A DNA stretch of 64,000 bases from an uncultured Clostridia bacterium (GTDB lineage: Bacteria > Bacillota > Clostridia > Oscillospirales > CAG-272), in contig CANRMP010000004.1 in the NCBI GenBank assembly GCA_947631765.1, positions 62,001 to 126,000 on the forward strand. Reading direction: 5' to 3'. Position numbers and translations under genes: made by a program. Under the pieces are notes generated by a model. That model worked only from the letters and a program-made list of their open reading frames with translations, searched no databases and was not told the DNA's origin. Positions 23,365 through 33,906 of this stretch are shown here, one piece after another (positions within the stretch are counted from its first letter, which is position 1; each line of letters opens with the position of its first letter).

Positions 23365-23398
23365 CAACAGGCACTGCGAATGTAGCGCATTATATCAT

Positions 23399-23475
23399 GG
23401 CGGAATAGCTCAGCTGGCTAGAGCAATCGGTTCATACCCGATAGGTCGTGGGTTCAAGTCCAACTTCCGCTACCA
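23399..23475 (+). tRNA. tRNA-Met (CAT), elongator type
   Basis: A 77-base cloverleaf with encoded CCA. Acceptor GGCGGAA pairs with TTCCGCT (G-T at position 1-72), the D arm reads GCTCAGCTGGCTAGAGC, the anticodon stem-loop ATCGG-TTCATAC-CCGAT has CAT at 23433-23435. The anticodon arm is that of elongator tRNA-Met rather than initiator. The T arm GTGGG-TTCAAGT-CCAAC has one G/A mismatch in the middle of the stem, which is unusual. Confidence 0.93.
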
Positions 23476-23478
23476 TAC

Positions 23479-23553
23479 GGCCCGTTGGTCAAGAGGCTAA
23501 GACACCGCCCTTTCACGGCAGTAACATGGGTTCGATTCCCGTACGGGTCACCA
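23479..23553 (+). tRNA. tRNA-Glu (TTC)
   Basis: A 75-base cloverleaf with encoded CCA, three bases after tRNA-Met. Acceptor GGCCCGT pairs with ACGGGTC, the anticodon loop CTTTCAC has TTC at 23512-23514, and the T arm ATGGG-TTCGATT-CCCGT is intact. Confidence 0.95.
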
Positions 23554-23554
23554 G

Positions 23555-23583
23555 AAAAATGCGAGGCATTGCCTCGCATTTTT
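23555..23583 (+). terminator. terminator of the tRNA pair
   Basis: A perfect 13-bp stem AAAAATGCGAGGC/GCCTCGCATTTTT with a three-base loop, two bases after the tRNA-Glu CCA end. Its T-run is part of the stem. Confidence 0.88.
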
Positions 23584-23775
23584 CAATGATGTTTGCCCAC
23601 CGCGCGTGGCGCGGATGCGCGTATGCGCGGCAAGCCTCGCTTCATAGTGCGCCCCGTGCGCGCTTCATTTTTCATATCGCCGAAGGCTATGCTTCATTAA
23701 TCCTTAATCCTTTTAAATTTCTTTCTTCACAAAAATTTTTTCTCTTTAAGGCTCAAATTTATTCATATAAAACAA
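23584..23775. other. intergenic stretch without a recognised gene
   Basis: The first 80 bases are very rich in GCGC-type dinucleotides (CCGCGCGTGGCGCGG, GCGCGTATGCGCGG, GTGCGCCCCGTGCGCGC) with several short inverted repeats. They are interleaved with three copies of GCTTCAT. The rest is AT-rich. No open frame with a ribosome site and no known RNA was seen. It may be a decayed repeat or RNA element. Confidence 0.5.
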
Positions 23776-23804
23776 TTGACAAAACGCGCGGGCTGTGCTA
23801 TACT
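23776..23804 (+). promoter_or_regulatory. promoter of the pyrimidine operon
   Basis: TTGACA (23776-23781), 17 bases, TATACT (23799-23804). The predicted start near 23811 leaves only about 39 bases before pyrC, too short for a PyrR-type attenuator with terminator and anti-terminator. Confidence 0.85.
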
Positions 23805-23849
23805 AATACAAATAGTTAAGGAATTAAGTCAAAGTCAAAAGGAGACAGT

Positions 23850-25133
23850 ATGGCAAGCTATATACTAAAAAACGGCGTTGTGTTTGCGCCGCTTTCACAA
23901 AAATCCGACATCAGCCTTTTTAATTGCGGCTTTGACTTTGTCGGCAGTCCTTCGGGTGAGGGACAGTTGTCCCTTCCCACCGTTCTTGATATTTCAGGCT
24001 GTGTTGTTTTTCCCGGTTTTACTGACGTGCATGTGCATTTCAGGGAGCCGGGCTTTTCTTATAAAGAAACGATAAAAAGCGGCTCGTCTGCCGCCGCTCG
24101 CGGGGGGTATACCACTGTATGCACCATGCCGAACCTCTCACCCGTTCCGGACAGTCTTGATAACCTTACAAAAGAGCTTGATATAATAAAGTCCGATTCA
24201 AAAATAAATATCCTTCCCTACGGCGCGATAACCGTCGGCGAAAAGGGCGAGGCGCTCTCGGCTATGGAGGACATGGCGCCGTATGTTGTCGCCTTTTCCG
24301 ACGACGGGCGAGGTGTGCAAAGCGAGGAAATGATGCTGCTTGCAATGCAGAGGGCAAAAAAGCTTGATAAAATAATTGTCGCCCACTGCGAGGACAACAG
24401 TCTGCTTCACGGTGGGTATATACACGACGGGGAGTACGCGCGCCTTCATTCTCACCGCGGAATCTGCTCGGAGAGCGAATGGAAACCTATTGAGCGCGAC
24501 CTTCATCTTGCCGCAAGGACAGGATGCAAGTACCATGTCTGCCACATTTCCTGCAAGGAAAGCGTGCGCCTGATTCGTGAGGCAAAAAAAGCGGGGGTGG
24601 ACGTCACCTGCGAGACCGCTCCTCATTACCTTCTGCTTGACGAAAGCAACCTAAAAGAGGACGGGCGCTATAAAATGAACCCTCCCTTACGTTCAAAAGC
24701 GGATAGAGAGGCGCTTATTGAGGGGATATGCGACGGCACAATTGACATGATTGCCACCGACCACGCGCCCCATTCCAAAGAGGAAAAGAGCCGAGGGCTT
24801 GAAAGGAGCCTTATGGGAGTTGTCGGGCTTGAGAGCGCGTTCCCCTTGCTTTACACCTTCCTTGTGAAAAAGGGGATTATTGATATAGATATGCTTATAA
24901 GGCTGCTTACGCTGAATCCGAATGAAAGATTTAATATAAATTCACCCTTTAATTTTGAGGATGACGGGAATTTCACCGTCTTTGACCTTGAAAAAAAGTA
25001 TGTTATTGACCCCTCGGAGTTTTTGACGATGGGAAGAAGTACCCCGTTTGAGGGCTTTGAGGTTTACGGCAGATGCCGTCTTACAGTGGCAGGAGGAAAA
25101 ATTGCATGGCGAGAGAATTTGACAGAAAATTGA
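23850..25133 (+). CDS. pyrC: dihydroorotase
   Basis: A 427-residue amidohydrolase of the class I dihydroorotase type. The metal site DVHVHFREPG (residues ~57-66), GYTTVCTMPN, the later HCEDN, HISCKES and DMIATDHAPHSKEEK (~304-318) are all present. It closes carbamoyl-aspartate to dihydroorotate, step three of UMP synthesis. AAAGGAG lies upstream of the ATG. First gene of the nine-gene operon; its last 28 bases overlap carA, so the two are translationally coupled. Confidence 0.95.
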   Translation: MASYILKNGVVFAPLSQKSDISLFNCGFDFVGSPSGEGQLSLPTVLDISGCVVFPGFTDVHVHFREPGFSYKETIKSGSSAAARGGYTTVCTMPNLSPVPDSLDNLTKELDIIKSDSKINILPYGAITVGEKGEALSAMEDMAPYVVAFSDDGRGVQSEEMMLLAMQRAKKLDKIIVAHCEDNSLLHGGYIHDGEYARLHSHRGICSESEWKPIERDLHLAARTGCKYHVCHISCKESVRLIREAKKAGVDVTCETAPHYLLLDESNLKEDGRYKMNPPLRSKADREALIEGICDGTIDMIATDHAPHSKEEKSRGLERSLMGVVGLESAFPLLYTFLVKKGIIDIDMLIRLLTLNPNERFNINSPFNFEDDGNFTVFDLEKKYVIDPSEFLTMGRSTPFEGFEVYGRCRLTVAGGKIAWRENLTEN

Positions 25134-26203
25134 TTTTTGAAAGCGGAGAGGTATATTACGGGTACGGCTTCGGAGAAAATTGCAGCAGAGTGTGCGAGAT
25201 AGTCTTCAACACCTCCATGGTGGGCTATCAGGAAATAGTCTCCGACCCCTCATATACCCATCAGGCGGTGGTGATGACCTATCCCCTTATCGGAAATTAC
25301 GGAATGACAGACGACGACTATGAGACAAGAGTGCCCACAATAGGCGCACTTGTGGTGAGAGAGTACAACGACAGCCCCTCAAACTTCCGCTCGACAAAAA
25401 CCCTTTCGGAAATACTCGAAGAAAACCACATTCCGGGCATTTACGGGGTGGATACAAGGAAAATAACCCGAAGCATAAGGGATCTCGGAAGCCGCAGAGT
25501 GCTGATAACCGATATATCGACCACAACCGAGCAGGGGCTTGAAATAATAAAGAATACCCCCGTGCCGCACGACGCGGTCTCGCTTGTCAGCTGTAAAAAG
25601 CGCTGGTATTCAAGAACCTCAAACCACCTTTACAACGTAGTGGCGGTTGACTGCGGCATAAAGCACAATATAATCCGCTCGCTTAACGCAAGGGGCTGTA
25701 ATGTGACTGTGGTGCCCTGGAACACGCCGGCAAGCGACATTATCGCAATGAATCCGAGCGGTATATTCCTTTCAAACGGTCCGGGCGACCCGGAGGACGT
25801 GACTCCGGTCATTTCGCTTGTAAAGGAGCTTCGGGGAAAATATCCCATATTCGGAATTTGCCTCGGGCATCAGATGATAAGTCTTGCATACGGAGCAAGG
25901 ACCTACAAATTAAAATTCGGACATCGCGGGGGAAATCACCCGGTCAAAAACCTGCTCACCGGAAAGGTTGAGATAACCAGTCAGAACCACAGCTATGCGG
26001 TTGACGAAAAAAGCCTTGAAGGCACGGGGCTGGAAATAACTCACATAAATCTGCTTGACAAAACGGTCGAGGGCGTGAGATGCGAAAAGGACCTTGTCTT
26101 TTCTGTGCAGTACCACCCCGAAAGCGCCCCGGGTCCGCAGGACAGCACCTATCTTTTCGATATTTTCATTGCCAACATGAAGGAGGCGAAAAAGAATGCC
26201 TAA
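25106..26203 (+). CDS. carA: carbamoyl phosphate synthase small (glutaminase) subunit
   Basis: A 365-residue class I amidotransferase. The N-terminal CPSase_sm domain holds [16 protein letters not shown] and GVDTRKITR; the C-terminal domain holds the catalytic Cys in FGICLGHQ (~252-259) and the His-Glu pair in VQYHPES (~340-346). It frees ammonia from glutamine for CarB. The ATG at 25106 follows AGGAGG by nine bases. It overlaps pyrC and carB, consistent with stoichiometric synthesis of the CarAB dimer. Confidence 0.96.
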   Translation: MAREFDRKLIFESGEVYYGYGFGENCSRVCEIVFNTSMVGYQEIVSDPSYTHQAVVMTYPLIGNYGMTDDDYETRVPTIGALVVREYNDSPSNFRSTKTLSEILEENHIPGIYGVDTRKITRSIRDLGSRRVLITDISTTTEQGLEIIKNTPVPHDAVSLVSCKKRWYSRTSNHLYNVVAVDCGIKHNIIRSLNARGCNVTVVPWNTPASDIIAMNPSGIFLSNGPGDPEDVTPVISLVKELRGKYPIFGICLGHQMISLAYGARTYKLKFGHRGGNHPVKNLLTGKVEITSQNHSYAVDEKSLEGTGLEITHINLLDKTVEGVRCEKDLVFSVQYHPESAPGPQDSTYLFDIFIANMKEAKKNA

Positions 26204-29200
26204 ACGCACCGATATCAAAAAGGTTCTCGTCATAGGTTCGGGTCCTATCGTTATAGGACAAGCCGCGGAATTTGACTATGCGGGCACTCAGGCATGTCTT
26301 GCCCTTAAAGAAGAAGGCTATGAGGTCATACTCTGCAACTCGAATCCCGCCACAATAATGACCGACACAAGCATTGCGGACAAGGTCTATATGGAGCCTC
26401 TCACCCTTGAATACATAGCAAAAATAATCCGCTATGAGCGACCCGACGCCATAGTTCCGGGCATCGGAGGTCAGACCGGACTCAACCTTGCAATGCAGCT
26501 TGAGCGCAAGGGAATTTTGAAGGAGTGCCGCACCGAGCTGCTCGGGACGTCAAGTAAGAGCATTGACAAGGCGGAGGACCGCGAAAAATTCAAGGAGCTT
26601 TGCGAATCGCTCGGCGAGCCCGTGCTTCCCTCTCTTATTGCCACAAGCGTTGAAGAAGGGCTTGAGGCGGCGATAAAAATCGGCTACCCCGTGGTGCTTC
26701 GCCCCGCCTTTACCCTCGGAGGAACTGGCGGCGGCTTTGCCGACAATGAGGAGGAGTGCCGCGAAATACTCAAAAACGCCATAAAGCTCTCCCCTGTGCA
26801 TCAGGTGCTTGTGGAAAAGAGCATAAAGGGCTACAAGGAAATAGAATATGAGGTCATGCGCGACGCCAACGACACCGCCATAACCATATGCAACATGGAA
26901 AATTTAGACCCCGTGGGAATACACACCGGAGATTCAATTGTCGTCTGCCCGAGCCAGACCCTCACCAACAAGGAATATCATATGCTCCGCGACAGCGCGC
27001 TTAAAATTATAAGAGCGCTCAAAATCGAGGGCGGGTGCAACGTTCAGTTTGCCCTTGACCCGGATTCGTTTAAATATTACCTTATTGAGGTCAACCCGAG
27101 AGTTTCCCGCTCCTCGGCGCTCGCCTCCAAGGCAAGCGGATATCCCATTGCCAGAGTTTCGGCAAAAATCGCCGTGGGCATGACGCTTGACGAGATAAGA
27201 ATTGCCAATACTCCCGCCTCATTTGAGCCGGCGCTTGACTATGTGGTGACCAAAATGCCCCGCTTCCCATTTGACAAGTTCACCTCGGCAAACAACACTC
27301 TCTCAACGCAAATGAAAGCCACAGGCGAGGTAATGAGCATTGGCAGAACCTTTGAGGAAAGTCTTCTCAAAGCGGTGCGCTCGCTTGAAATCGGAATATG
27401 CCACATTTACAAGCACACCTTTGACGAGTACAAAACCGACAAGCTGTTAAGCTATATCAAAAACGGCACGGACGACCGTATCTGCGCCATTGCCGAGCTT
27501 ATTCGGCGCGGGGTTGACCTTGGAGTTATATACGATGCCACAAAGATTGACATGTTCTTCCTTGAAAAGCTTCGCAACATCACTCAAATGGAAGTTACCG
27601 TCAAAAACAGCCCTATGGATATAACAACCCTTAAGGATGCAAAGAGAATGGGCTTTTCGGACAAGTACATTTCGGAGCTTTGGGGGGTCAAGGAAATTGA
27701 CATATATTCCATGCGCCAAAAGAACAATATTTTCCCGGTCTACAAGATGATAGACACCTGCGCCTCGGAGTTTGAAAGCTACATTCCCTATTTCTATTCG
27801 ACCTATGAGGATGAAAACGAATCATTGGTATCCGACAGGAAAAAGGTAATTGTGCTCGGTTCGGGTCCCATTCGAATAGGTCAGGGAGTCGAATTTGACT
27901 ATTCCACGGTTCATGCGGTCAAAACCATAAAAAACGCGGGGCTTGAAGCGATAATTATCAATAACAACCCCGAAACGGTCTCGACCGACTACACCTGTTC
28001 AGACAAGCTTTACTTTGAGCCGCTTTGCACCGAGGACGTGATGAATATAATTCACCTTGAAAATCCCATCGGCGTTATAGCCTCGCTCGGCGGTCAGACA
28101 GCCATAAACCTTGCGGAACCTCTTACTCAGCGCGGAGTGAAGATTATCGGCACGGACTGCGACGCCATAGAAAAGGCGGAAAACCGCGACAGCTTTGAAA
28201 AAATACTCATAAATCTCGGCATACCTCAGCCCGAGGGCAGAGCCGTTACAAAAATCGAGGACGGGGTCAAAGCCGCCGCAAAGATAGGCTATCCCGTACT
28301 TGTGCGCCCCTCCTTTGTGCTCGGGGGGCGGGCAATGCAAATTGTTTCGGACGAAAAACAGTTAAGGCATTACCTAAAAACCGCCGTTGAAATAGATGAG
28401 GACAAGCCGGTACTTGTCGACCATTACATTCAGGGCAAGGAGGTTGAAATTGACGCGGTTTGCGACGGGGTCGACGTGTTTGTCCCGGGCATTATGGAGC
28501 TTGTGGAGCGCACCGGAATACACTCGGGCGACTCGATAAGCGTCTACCCCTCATTCAGCCTTTCGGACAAGGTGAGAGCTACAATTCTTGACTACACCAA
28601 AAAGTTGGGGCTGGGTATAGGTATTATCGGGCTTTTCAACATTCAATTCATAGTTGACAAAAACGAAAACGTCTATATAATAGAGGTGAACCCCCGTTCT
28701 TCAAGAACTGTTCCCTTCCTTTCAAAAGCCACGGGCTACAGTCTTGCGGACATAGGCACCCTTGTGATTCTCGGAAAATCCCTCAAAGAACAGGGATTCA
28801 ACGAAATATACCCAAAAGAGAAAAAGCGCTATTATGTGAAGGCTCCCGCGTTTTCCTTCTCAAAGCTGAGCGGACTTGACGCATATCTTTCCCCCGAAAT
28901 GAAGTCGACAGGCGAGGCGATAGGATATGACGACCGCCTGACAAGAGCGCTCTACAAGGCGCTTCAAGCCTCGGGCACAAACGTCATGAACTACGGCACG
29001 GTGCTTGCCACCATTGCCGACAAGGACAAGGAGGAAGCGCTTCCGCTTATAAGACGGTTCTACAACATGGGCTTTAACATCATGGCAACCGAAGGAACCG
29101 CCGCATTTTTAAAGAGTCGGGGCATTCGAACCCACAGCCTTAAAAAGCTGAGCGACGGAAGCGATGAAATTCTTGACAGTATACGGCAGGGATACGTCAC

Positions 29201-29375
29201 ATACGTTATAAACACCAGAGATATGAATTCTTCAGACGTGCTCTCGGACGGTCATGAAATAAGAAAATGCGCGGTGGAAAACAACGTCACAATCTTCACG
29301 GCGCTCGATACGGTAAAGGTTCTGCTTGACGTTCTTGAAGAAACAACGCTCTGCATTTCAACAATCGACGCATAA
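26196..29375 (+). CDS. carB: carbamoyl phosphate synthase large subunit
   Basis: A 1059-residue protein of normal length with two homologous ATP-grasp halves. The first starts [22 protein letters not shown], with [15 protein letters not shown] and [18 protein letters not shown]. The second starts [19 protein letters not shown] (~550), with [15 protein letters not shown] and [18 protein letters not shown]. The C-terminal MGS-like domain (~930-1055) is the usual allosteric site. It makes carbamoyl phosphate from bicarbonate, ammonia and two ATP, for pyrimidines and arginine. It overlaps carA by eight bases. Confidence 0.97.
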   Translation: MPKRTDIKKVLVIGSGPIVIGQAAEFDYAGTQACLALKEEGYEVILCNSNPATIMTDTSIADKVYMEPLTLEYIAKIIRYERPDAIVPGIGGQTGLNLAMQLERKGILKECRTELLGTSSKSIDKAEDREKFKELCESLGEPVLPSLIATSVEEGLEAAIKIGYPVVLRPAFTLGGTGGGFADNEEECREILKNAIKLSPVHQVLVEKSIKGYKEIEYEVMRDANDTAITICNMENLDPVGIHTGDSIVVCPSQTLTNKEYHMLRDSALKIIRALKIEGGCNVQFALDPDSFKYYLIEVNPRVSRSSALASKASGYPIARVSAKIAVGMTLDEIRIANTPASFEPALDYVVTKMPRFPFDKFTSANNTLSTQMKATGEVMSIGRTFEESLLKAVRSLEIGICHIYKHTFDEYKTDKLLSYIKNGTDDRICAIAELIRRGVDLGVIYDATKIDMFFLEKLRNITQMEVTVKNSPMDITTLKDAKRMGFSDKYISELWGVKEIDIYSMRQKNNIFPVYKMIDTCASEFESYIPYFYSTYEDENESLVSDRKKVIVLGSGPIRIGQGVEFDYSTVHAVKTIKNAGLEAIIINNNPETVSTDYTCSDKLYFEPLCTEDVMNIIHLENPIGVIASLGGQTAINLAEPLTQRGVKIIGTDCDAIEKAENRDSFEKILINLGIPQPEGRAVTKIEDGVKAAAKIGYPVLVRPSFVLGGRAMQIVSDEKQLRHYLKTAVEIDEDKPVLVDHYIQGKEVEIDAVCDGVDVFVPGIMELVERTGIHSGDSISVYPSFSLSDKVRATILDYTKKLGLGIGIIGLFNIQFIVDKNENVYIIEVNPRSSRTVPFLSKATGYSLADIGTLVILGKSLKEQGFNEIYPKEKKRYYVKAPAFSFSKLSGLDAYLSPEMKSTGEAIGYDDRLTRALYKALQASGTNVMNYGTVLATIADKDKEEALPLIRRFYNMGFNIMATEGTAAFLKSRGIRTHSLKKLSDGSDEILDSIRQGYVTYVINTRDMNSSDVLSDGHEIRKCAVENNVTIFTALDTVKVLLDVLEETTLCISTIDA

Positions 29376-29394
29376 AGCCAAGGAGCAAATTATA

Positions 29395-30126
29395 ATGAAA
29401 GAAAGTATTTTCGAAATACTCTCAAACACCAAAATTGCAGCGGATATTTACAAAATGGAGCTTGAAGGAGATATAAGCGATATTTCACGCCCCGGGCAGT
29501 TTGTAAATATAAAAATCGAGGGCCTGTTTTTAAGGCGCCCCATTTCGGTGTGCGACGCCCAAAACGGTGTGCTGACCTTAATATACAAGGTCGTGGGACA
29601 GGGGACCGAAATTATGGCGCAAGCGGGAAAAGGCGTACGGCTCTCTCTTCTCACCGGACTCGGAAACGGCTATGACACCTCAAAAAGCGGAGAATTTCCC
29701 CTGCTCATAGGCGGAGGAGTCGGAGTTCCGCCGCTCTATATGCTTTGCAAAAAGCTGATAAGCGAGGGAAAAAGCGTCAAGGCGGCGCTCGGCTTTAACA
29801 AAGCGGAGGAAATAATACTTGCAAAGGACCTAAAGGCCTTGGGAGCCGAGGTTTATATTGCCACAGTCGACGGCTCGGCAGGGGTGCGCGGCTTTGTCAC
29901 CGACGCAATACGCGACCTTGATTATTCATATTTTTACGCCTGCGGACCGCTTCCGATGTTCAGGGCGGTTGAAAAGGTTGCAAAAACCTCGGGGCAGTAC
30001 AGCTTTGAAGAGCGCATGGGCTGCGGGTTTGGAGCCTGCATGGGCTGCTCGTGCAAGACAAAATACGGCAACAAGCGCATATGTCGGGACGGTCCCGTGC
30101 TTGAAAGAGAGGAGATTATATGGTAA
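29395..30126 (+). CDS. pyrK: dihydroorotate dehydrogenase B, electron transfer subunit
   Basis: A 243-residue ferredoxin-reductase-like protein. An FAD-binding barrel (FLRRPISVCDA) is followed by a Rossmann domain (LLIGGGVGVPPLYML). The C-terminal 2Fe-2S motif is MGCGFGACMGCSCKT with a further Cys in KRICRDGP. It passes electrons from PyrD to NAD+. The ATG at 29395 is chosen because AGGAG lies ten bases upstream and because an earlier in-frame reading would overlap carB by 50 bases. It overlaps pyrD by seven bases. Confidence 0.95.
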   Translation: MKESIFEILSNTKIAADIYKMELEGDISDISRPGQFVNIKIEGLFLRRPISVCDAQNGVLTLIYKVVGQGTEIMAQAGKGVRLSLLTGLGNGYDTSKSGEFPLLIGGGVGVPPLYMLCKKLISEGKSVKAALGFNKAEEIILAKDLKALGAEVYIATVDGSAGVRGFVTDAIRDLDYSYFYACGPLPMFRAVEKVAKTSGQYSFEERMGCGFGACMGCSCKTKYGNKRICRDGPVLEREEIIW

Positions 30127-31031
30127 GCACTAAGGTAAATCTGTGCGGGCTGTCGCTTGACAATCCCATTATTCCCGCCAGCGGAACGTTCGGCTTCGGA
30201 TATGAATTTGCCGAGCTGTACGATATCAATATCCTCGGAACCTTCTCCTTTAAAGGCACCACAAAGGAGCCTCGCTTCGGAAATCCCACCCCGCGCATTG
30301 CCGAGTGCCCCTCGGGGATGCTCAACGCCGTAGGACTTCAAAATCCCGGGGTCGACAAGGTCATTTCACAAGAGCTGCCAAGGCTTAAAAAGTGCTTTGA
30401 CAAGCCGGTAATGGCAAACGTCAGCGGATTTTCGGTCGACGATTACGCGTACACCTGCGAAAGGCTTGACAAAGAGAACCAGGTGGGGTGGCTTGAGGTC
30501 AATATTTCCTGTCCAAACGTTCACGGAGGAGGAATGAGCTTCGGTACAGACCCGAAAGCCGCCGCGGCGGTGACAAGGGCTGTAAAGAAGGTCACAAAAA
30601 AGCCGGTTATTATCAAGCTTTCGCCAAACGTTTCGGACATAGTCTCAATAGCTATTGCCTGCAAGGAGGCGGGAGCTGACGGGCTCAGCCTTATAAACAC
30701 CCTGCTCGGCATGAGGATTGACAAAAAGACAAGAAAGCCTGTCCTTGCCAACACCACCGGAGGCTATTCGGGACCCGCGGTCTTCCCCGTTGCGCTTCGC
30801 ATGGTTTATCAGGTGTATGAGGCGGTAAAAATTCCGATAGTCGGAATGGGTGGTATAAGCTCAGCCGAGGACGTCATTGAAATGATGCTTGCCGGCGCCA
30901 CTGCGGTCGAGGTTGGAGCCGCAAATCTTGTTGACCCTTACGCTTCAAAAAAAATTATTAACGACCTGCCGCGGGTCATGGAAAAATACAAAATCAATAA
31001 TTTAAGTGAAATAATAGGAGGCGCGCACTAA
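30120..31031 (+). CDS. pyrD: dihydroorotate dehydrogenase B, catalytic subunit
   Basis: A 303-residue FMN TIM-barrel of class 1B. N-terminal LCGLSLDNPIIPASGTFGFG, the catalytic-Cys segment EVNISCPNVHGGG and the FMN phosphate site GMGGISSAEDVIEMMLAGA are visible. It oxidises dihydroorotate to orotate and works with PyrK. The stop and the pyrF start share one base (TAATG). Confidence 0.96.
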   Translation: MVSTKVNLCGLSLDNPIIPASGTFGFGYEFAELYDINILGTFSFKGTTKEPRFGNPTPRIAECPSGMLNAVGLQNPGVDKVISQELPRLKKCFDKPVMANVSGFSVDDYAYTCERLDKENQVGWLEVNISCPNVHGGGMSFGTDPKAAAAVTRAVKKVTKKPVIIKLSPNVSDIVSIAIACKEAGADGLSLINTLLGMRIDKKTRKPVLANTTGGYSGPAVFPVALRMVYQVYEAVKIPIVGMGGISSAEDVIEMMLAGATAVEVGAANLVDPYASKKIINDLPRVMEKYKINNLSEIIGGAH

Positions 31032-31729
31032 TGGGAAAAGACGTAATTATAGCATGTGACTTTAACAGCCGGGACGAGGTCATGAAATTTCTTGACAAAT
31101 TTCAGGGTAAAAAGCCCTTTGTAAAAATCGGAATGGAGCTTTTTTATGCCGAAGGACCTAAGATAGTTCGGGAGATAAAGGCAAGAGGACACAAAATTTT
31201 TCTTGACCTCAAGCTTCACGACATCCCAAACACCGTGAAAAAATCCATGGCGGTGCTCTCTTCGCTCGATATTGACATGTGCAACCTGCACGCCTCGGGT
31301 ACAAAGGCGATGATGAGCGCGGCGCTTGAAGGACTGACAAGAAAGGACGGCACAAGACCTCTGCTCATTGCCGTCACCCAGCTGACCTCAACCGACGAAA
31401 ACCGCATGAGGGAGGACCTACTTATAGAGCGACCCCTTCCCGAGGTTGTGATGCACTATGCAAAATGCGCCGCCGATTGCGGGCTTGACGGGGTTGTCTG
31501 CTCGCCGCTTGAGGCAGACAAGGTGCACAAGGTCTGCGGCAAAGAATTTCTCACGGTCACTCCCGGAGTGCGCTTTGCAGACGGCGATGTAGGAGATCAG
31601 GTTCGCGTCACAACCCCCGAAAAGGCGCGTGAGATAGGCTCGGATTATATTGTCGTAGGGCGACCGATAACGGCAAGCGAAAATCCGGTTGAGGCGTACG
31701 AAAGATGCGTCAGGGAGTTTGTCGGCTAA
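31031..31729 (+). CDS. pyrF: orotidine 5'-phosphate decarboxylase
   Basis: A 232-residue TIM-barrel enzyme. The catalytic Asp-Lys array is in FLDLKLHDIPNTV (~57-69), and the C-terminal phosphate site reads DYIVVGRPITASENP. It makes UMP from OMP, the last step. It directly follows pyrD. A 90-base gap, the largest in the operon, separates it from pyrE; no promoter or terminator was found there. Confidence 0.95.
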   Translation: MGKDVIIACDFNSRDEVMKFLDKFQGKKPFVKIGMELFYAEGPKIVREIKARGHKIFLDLKLHDIPNTVKKSMAVLSSLDIDMCNLHASGTKAMMSAALEGLTRKDGTRPLLIAVTQLTSTDENRMREDLLIERPLPEVVMHYAKCAADCGLDGVVCSPLEADKVHKVCGKEFLTVTPGVRFADGDVGDQVRVTTPEKAREIGSDYIVVGRPITASENPVEAYERCVREFVG

Positions 31730-31819
31730 GGCTTGCAAGCATTTAAAAACCGAATATCTATTAAAAAAACGACAGAAAATAAAAACTATTTTAAGCAGTA
31801 GGAAAGGCAGGTTATAACA

Positions 31820-32476
31820 ATGGAAAGCTACAAAAGAGAGTTTATTGACTTTTTGGAGAGCGCCGGAGTACTTAAATTCGGCGATTTTACCGCAAAAAGC
31901 GGAAGAAAAATTCCCTATTTTATCAATGCGGGAGACATTAAGACCGGAGCGCAGAGCGCAAGGCTCGGCGAGTTTTACGCCAAAGCCTACCGTGAGCACC
32001 TCGGGGAGAAAAAGACGGCTTTGTTCGGTCCCGCATACAAGGGCATACCGATTGCCGTTTCAACCGCCGTTGCGCTTGCAAAAGGCGGGCTTGACCTTCC
32101 CTTCTTCTTTAACAGAAAGGAAGCCAAGGACCACGGAGAAGGCGGAGTGCTTGTCGGCTACAAGCCGAGTGCCGGAGACGAGGTTGTAATTGTTGAGGAC
32201 GTTATAACCGCGGGATCGGCTATACGCGAAAGCATGGAGATTCTAAGCTCTCTTAATGGCGTTAAGGTTGCGGCGTGTCTTATCATGGTTGACCGAGGCG
32301 AAAAGGGCAAGACCGAGCTTTCGGCAATGAAGGAAATTGAAAACGAGTTCGGCTTTCCTGTTTACTCGGTTGTGAATGTGTATGATATCATAGAATATCT
32401 TGAAGCCGACCTCAAAAATGCCCAAAACGTCGAGAGGATTAAAAACTATCTTAAAATAAACGGAGCGGCAAGATGA
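31820..32476 (+). CDS. pyrE: orotate phosphoribosyltransferase
   Basis: A 218-residue type I phosphoribosyltransferase. The PRPP loop is [18 protein letters not shown] (~117-134), with [17 protein letters not shown] and [13 protein letters not shown] upstream. It makes OMP from orotate and PRPP. AGGAAAGG precedes the ATG. The stop overlaps the pyrB start as ATGA. Confidence 0.95.
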   Translation: MESYKREFIDFLESAGVLKFGDFTAKSGRKIPYFINAGDIKTGAQSARLGEFYAKAYREHLGEKKTALFGPAYKGIPIAVSTAVALAKGGLDLPFFFNRKEAKDHGEGGVLVGYKPSAGDEVVIVEDVITAGSAIRESMEILSSLNGVKVAACLIMVDRGEKGKTELSAMKEIENEFGFPVYSVVNVYDIIEYLEADLKNAQNVERIKNYLKINGAAR

Positions 32477-33390
32477 GAAGCGTGATTGACATACTTGACC
32501 TTTCTGTCGACGAGATTAACTCGCTTATCGACACTGCAAACGACATAATAGAAAATCCCGCAAAATACCAAAAAGCCTGCGAGGGCAAAAAGCTTGCCTC
32601 CCTCTTTTTCGAGCCTTCCACCCGCACAAGGCTGAGCTTTGAGGCGGCAATGTACGAGCTTGGCGGTCATGTGCTCGGCTTTTCGGAAGCGCAGAGCAGT
32701 TCAGCCGCAAAGGGAGAGAGCGTTTCGGACACCGTTAAGGTTGTTTCCTATTACGCCGATATTATCGCCATGCGCCATCCCAAGGAGGGTGCGCCGATGG
32801 TCGCCTCCTTTAAATCGGAGGTTCCGATTATCAACGCGGGAGACGGCGGACACAACCACCCCACCCAAACTCTTGCCGACCTGCTCACAATAAAGCGGGA
32901 AAAGGGCGGCTTTGACAATCTCACTGTAGGGCTGTGCGGAGACCTCAAGTTCGGAAGAACTGTTCATTCCCTGATTCTTGCGCTTTCAAGATACAGCAAC
33001 ATAAAATTCGTCCTCATTTCTCCTGACGAGCTGAGGCTTCCCGACTATGTAAAGCAGGAGGCGAAAAACGGAAAAATCGAATTTTTGGAAACAAAAAGCC
33101 TTGAGGACGTTATAAGTACTCTTGACATACTCTATATGACAAGAGTGCAAAGGGAGAGATTTTTCAACGAGGCTGACTATATCAGGCTCAAAGACAGCTA
33201 TATTCTCACCCCCGAAAAGCTGAAAACCGCAAAAGAAAATCTTTGCATCATGCATCCGCTGCCGAGAGTGAATGAAATATCGGTGGCAATTGACGACGAC
33301 CCGCGCGCATGTTACTTTAAGCAGGCAATGTACGGAAAGTACATGAGAATGGCGCTGATTTTAATGCTGCTCGGCATAAGCGTCAAGTAA
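32473..33390 (+). CDS. pyrB: aspartate carbamoyltransferase catalytic subunit
   Basis: A 305-residue transcarbamylase. The carbamoyl-phosphate site [16 protein letters not shown] (~43-58), [19 protein letters not shown]-like [10 protein letters not shown], the [11 protein letters not shown] segment and the C-terminal [10 protein letters not shown] are all present. It condenses carbamoyl phosphate with aspartate. It is coupled to pyrE by ATGA overlap and followed by its regulatory subunit gene, so an E. coli-like dodecamer is expected. Confidence 0.96.
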   Translation: MRSVIDILDLSVDEINSLIDTANDIIENPAKYQKACEGKKLASLFFEPSTRTRLSFEAAMYELGGHVLGFSEAQSSSAAKGESVSDTVKVVSYYADIIAMRHPKEGAPMVASFKSEVPIINAGDGGHNHPTQTLADLLTIKREKGGFDNLTVGLCGDLKFGRTVHSLILALSRYSNIKFVLISPDELRLPDYVKQEAKNGKIEFLETKSLEDVISTLDILYMTRVQRERFFNEADYIRLKDSYILTPEKLKTAKENLCIMHPLPRVNEISVAIDDDPRACYFKQAMYGKYMRMALILMLLGISVK

Positions 33391-33458
33391 ATACCGATTT
33401 TTAAATAAGGAACGCCTGAAAAATGGCGCAAATGCAAAGAAAGGCAGGATTATTTTAT

Positions 33459-33875
33459 ATGAATATAGATTCCATAACAAACGGAATAGTTATCGACCAT
33501 ATCAAAGCGGGAAAGGGCATGGAAATTTACAAGTTCTTAGGGCTTGACGCCTATGAATGCTCCGTGGCGCTTATAAAAAACGTACCCAGCAAAAAGATGG
33601 GGAAAAAGGATATTATAAAAATCGATTCCCTTCTTGACATTGATCTTAACGCCCTCGGGTACATAGACCCGAATATCACAATAAACGTGATAAAAAACGA
33701 GGTGCGCACCGAAAAATACCATCCTGAGCTTCCCGAACGCATCACAAATATTATAAAATGCAAAAATCCGCGCTGTATCACCACCACCGAGCAGGAGCTC
33801 CCGCACATTTTTAAGCTCACCGACAAAAACGGACCTGTCTATCGCTGTCTTTACTGCGAAACAAAGGCGCAGTAA
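33459..33875 (+). CDS. pyrI: aspartate carbamoyltransferase regulatory subunit
   Basis: A 139-residue PyrI. The N-terminal nucleotide-binding domain starts MNIDSITNGIVIDHI. The C-terminal zinc domain has the four Cys in CKNPRC and CLYCET. It gives CTP/ATP control of PyrB. The ATG at 33459 matches the family's usual N terminus and has AGGCAGGA upstream; an ATG at 33423 with a weaker site would add 12 residues. It ends the operon and is followed by a strong terminator. Confidence 0.94.
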   Translation: MNIDSITNGIVIDHIKAGKGMEIYKFLGLDAYECSVALIKNVPSKKMGKKDIIKIDSLLDIDLNALGYIDPNITINVIKNEVRTEKYHPELPERITNIIKCKNPRCITTTEQELPHIFKLTDKNGPVYRCLYCETKAQ

Positions 33876-33906
33876 GCAGAGCAAAGTACAAAATATAATA
33901 AAGCGC

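Noticed and set aside
23448-23819. Open frame running across both tRNA genes
   Set aside because: It overlaps two intact tRNAs and their terminator, has no ribosome site and shows no family motif.
33423-33458. Upstream start for pyrI
   Set aside because: It would add 12 residues not found in the family; the ATG at 33459 matches the usual N terminus and has its own ribosome site.
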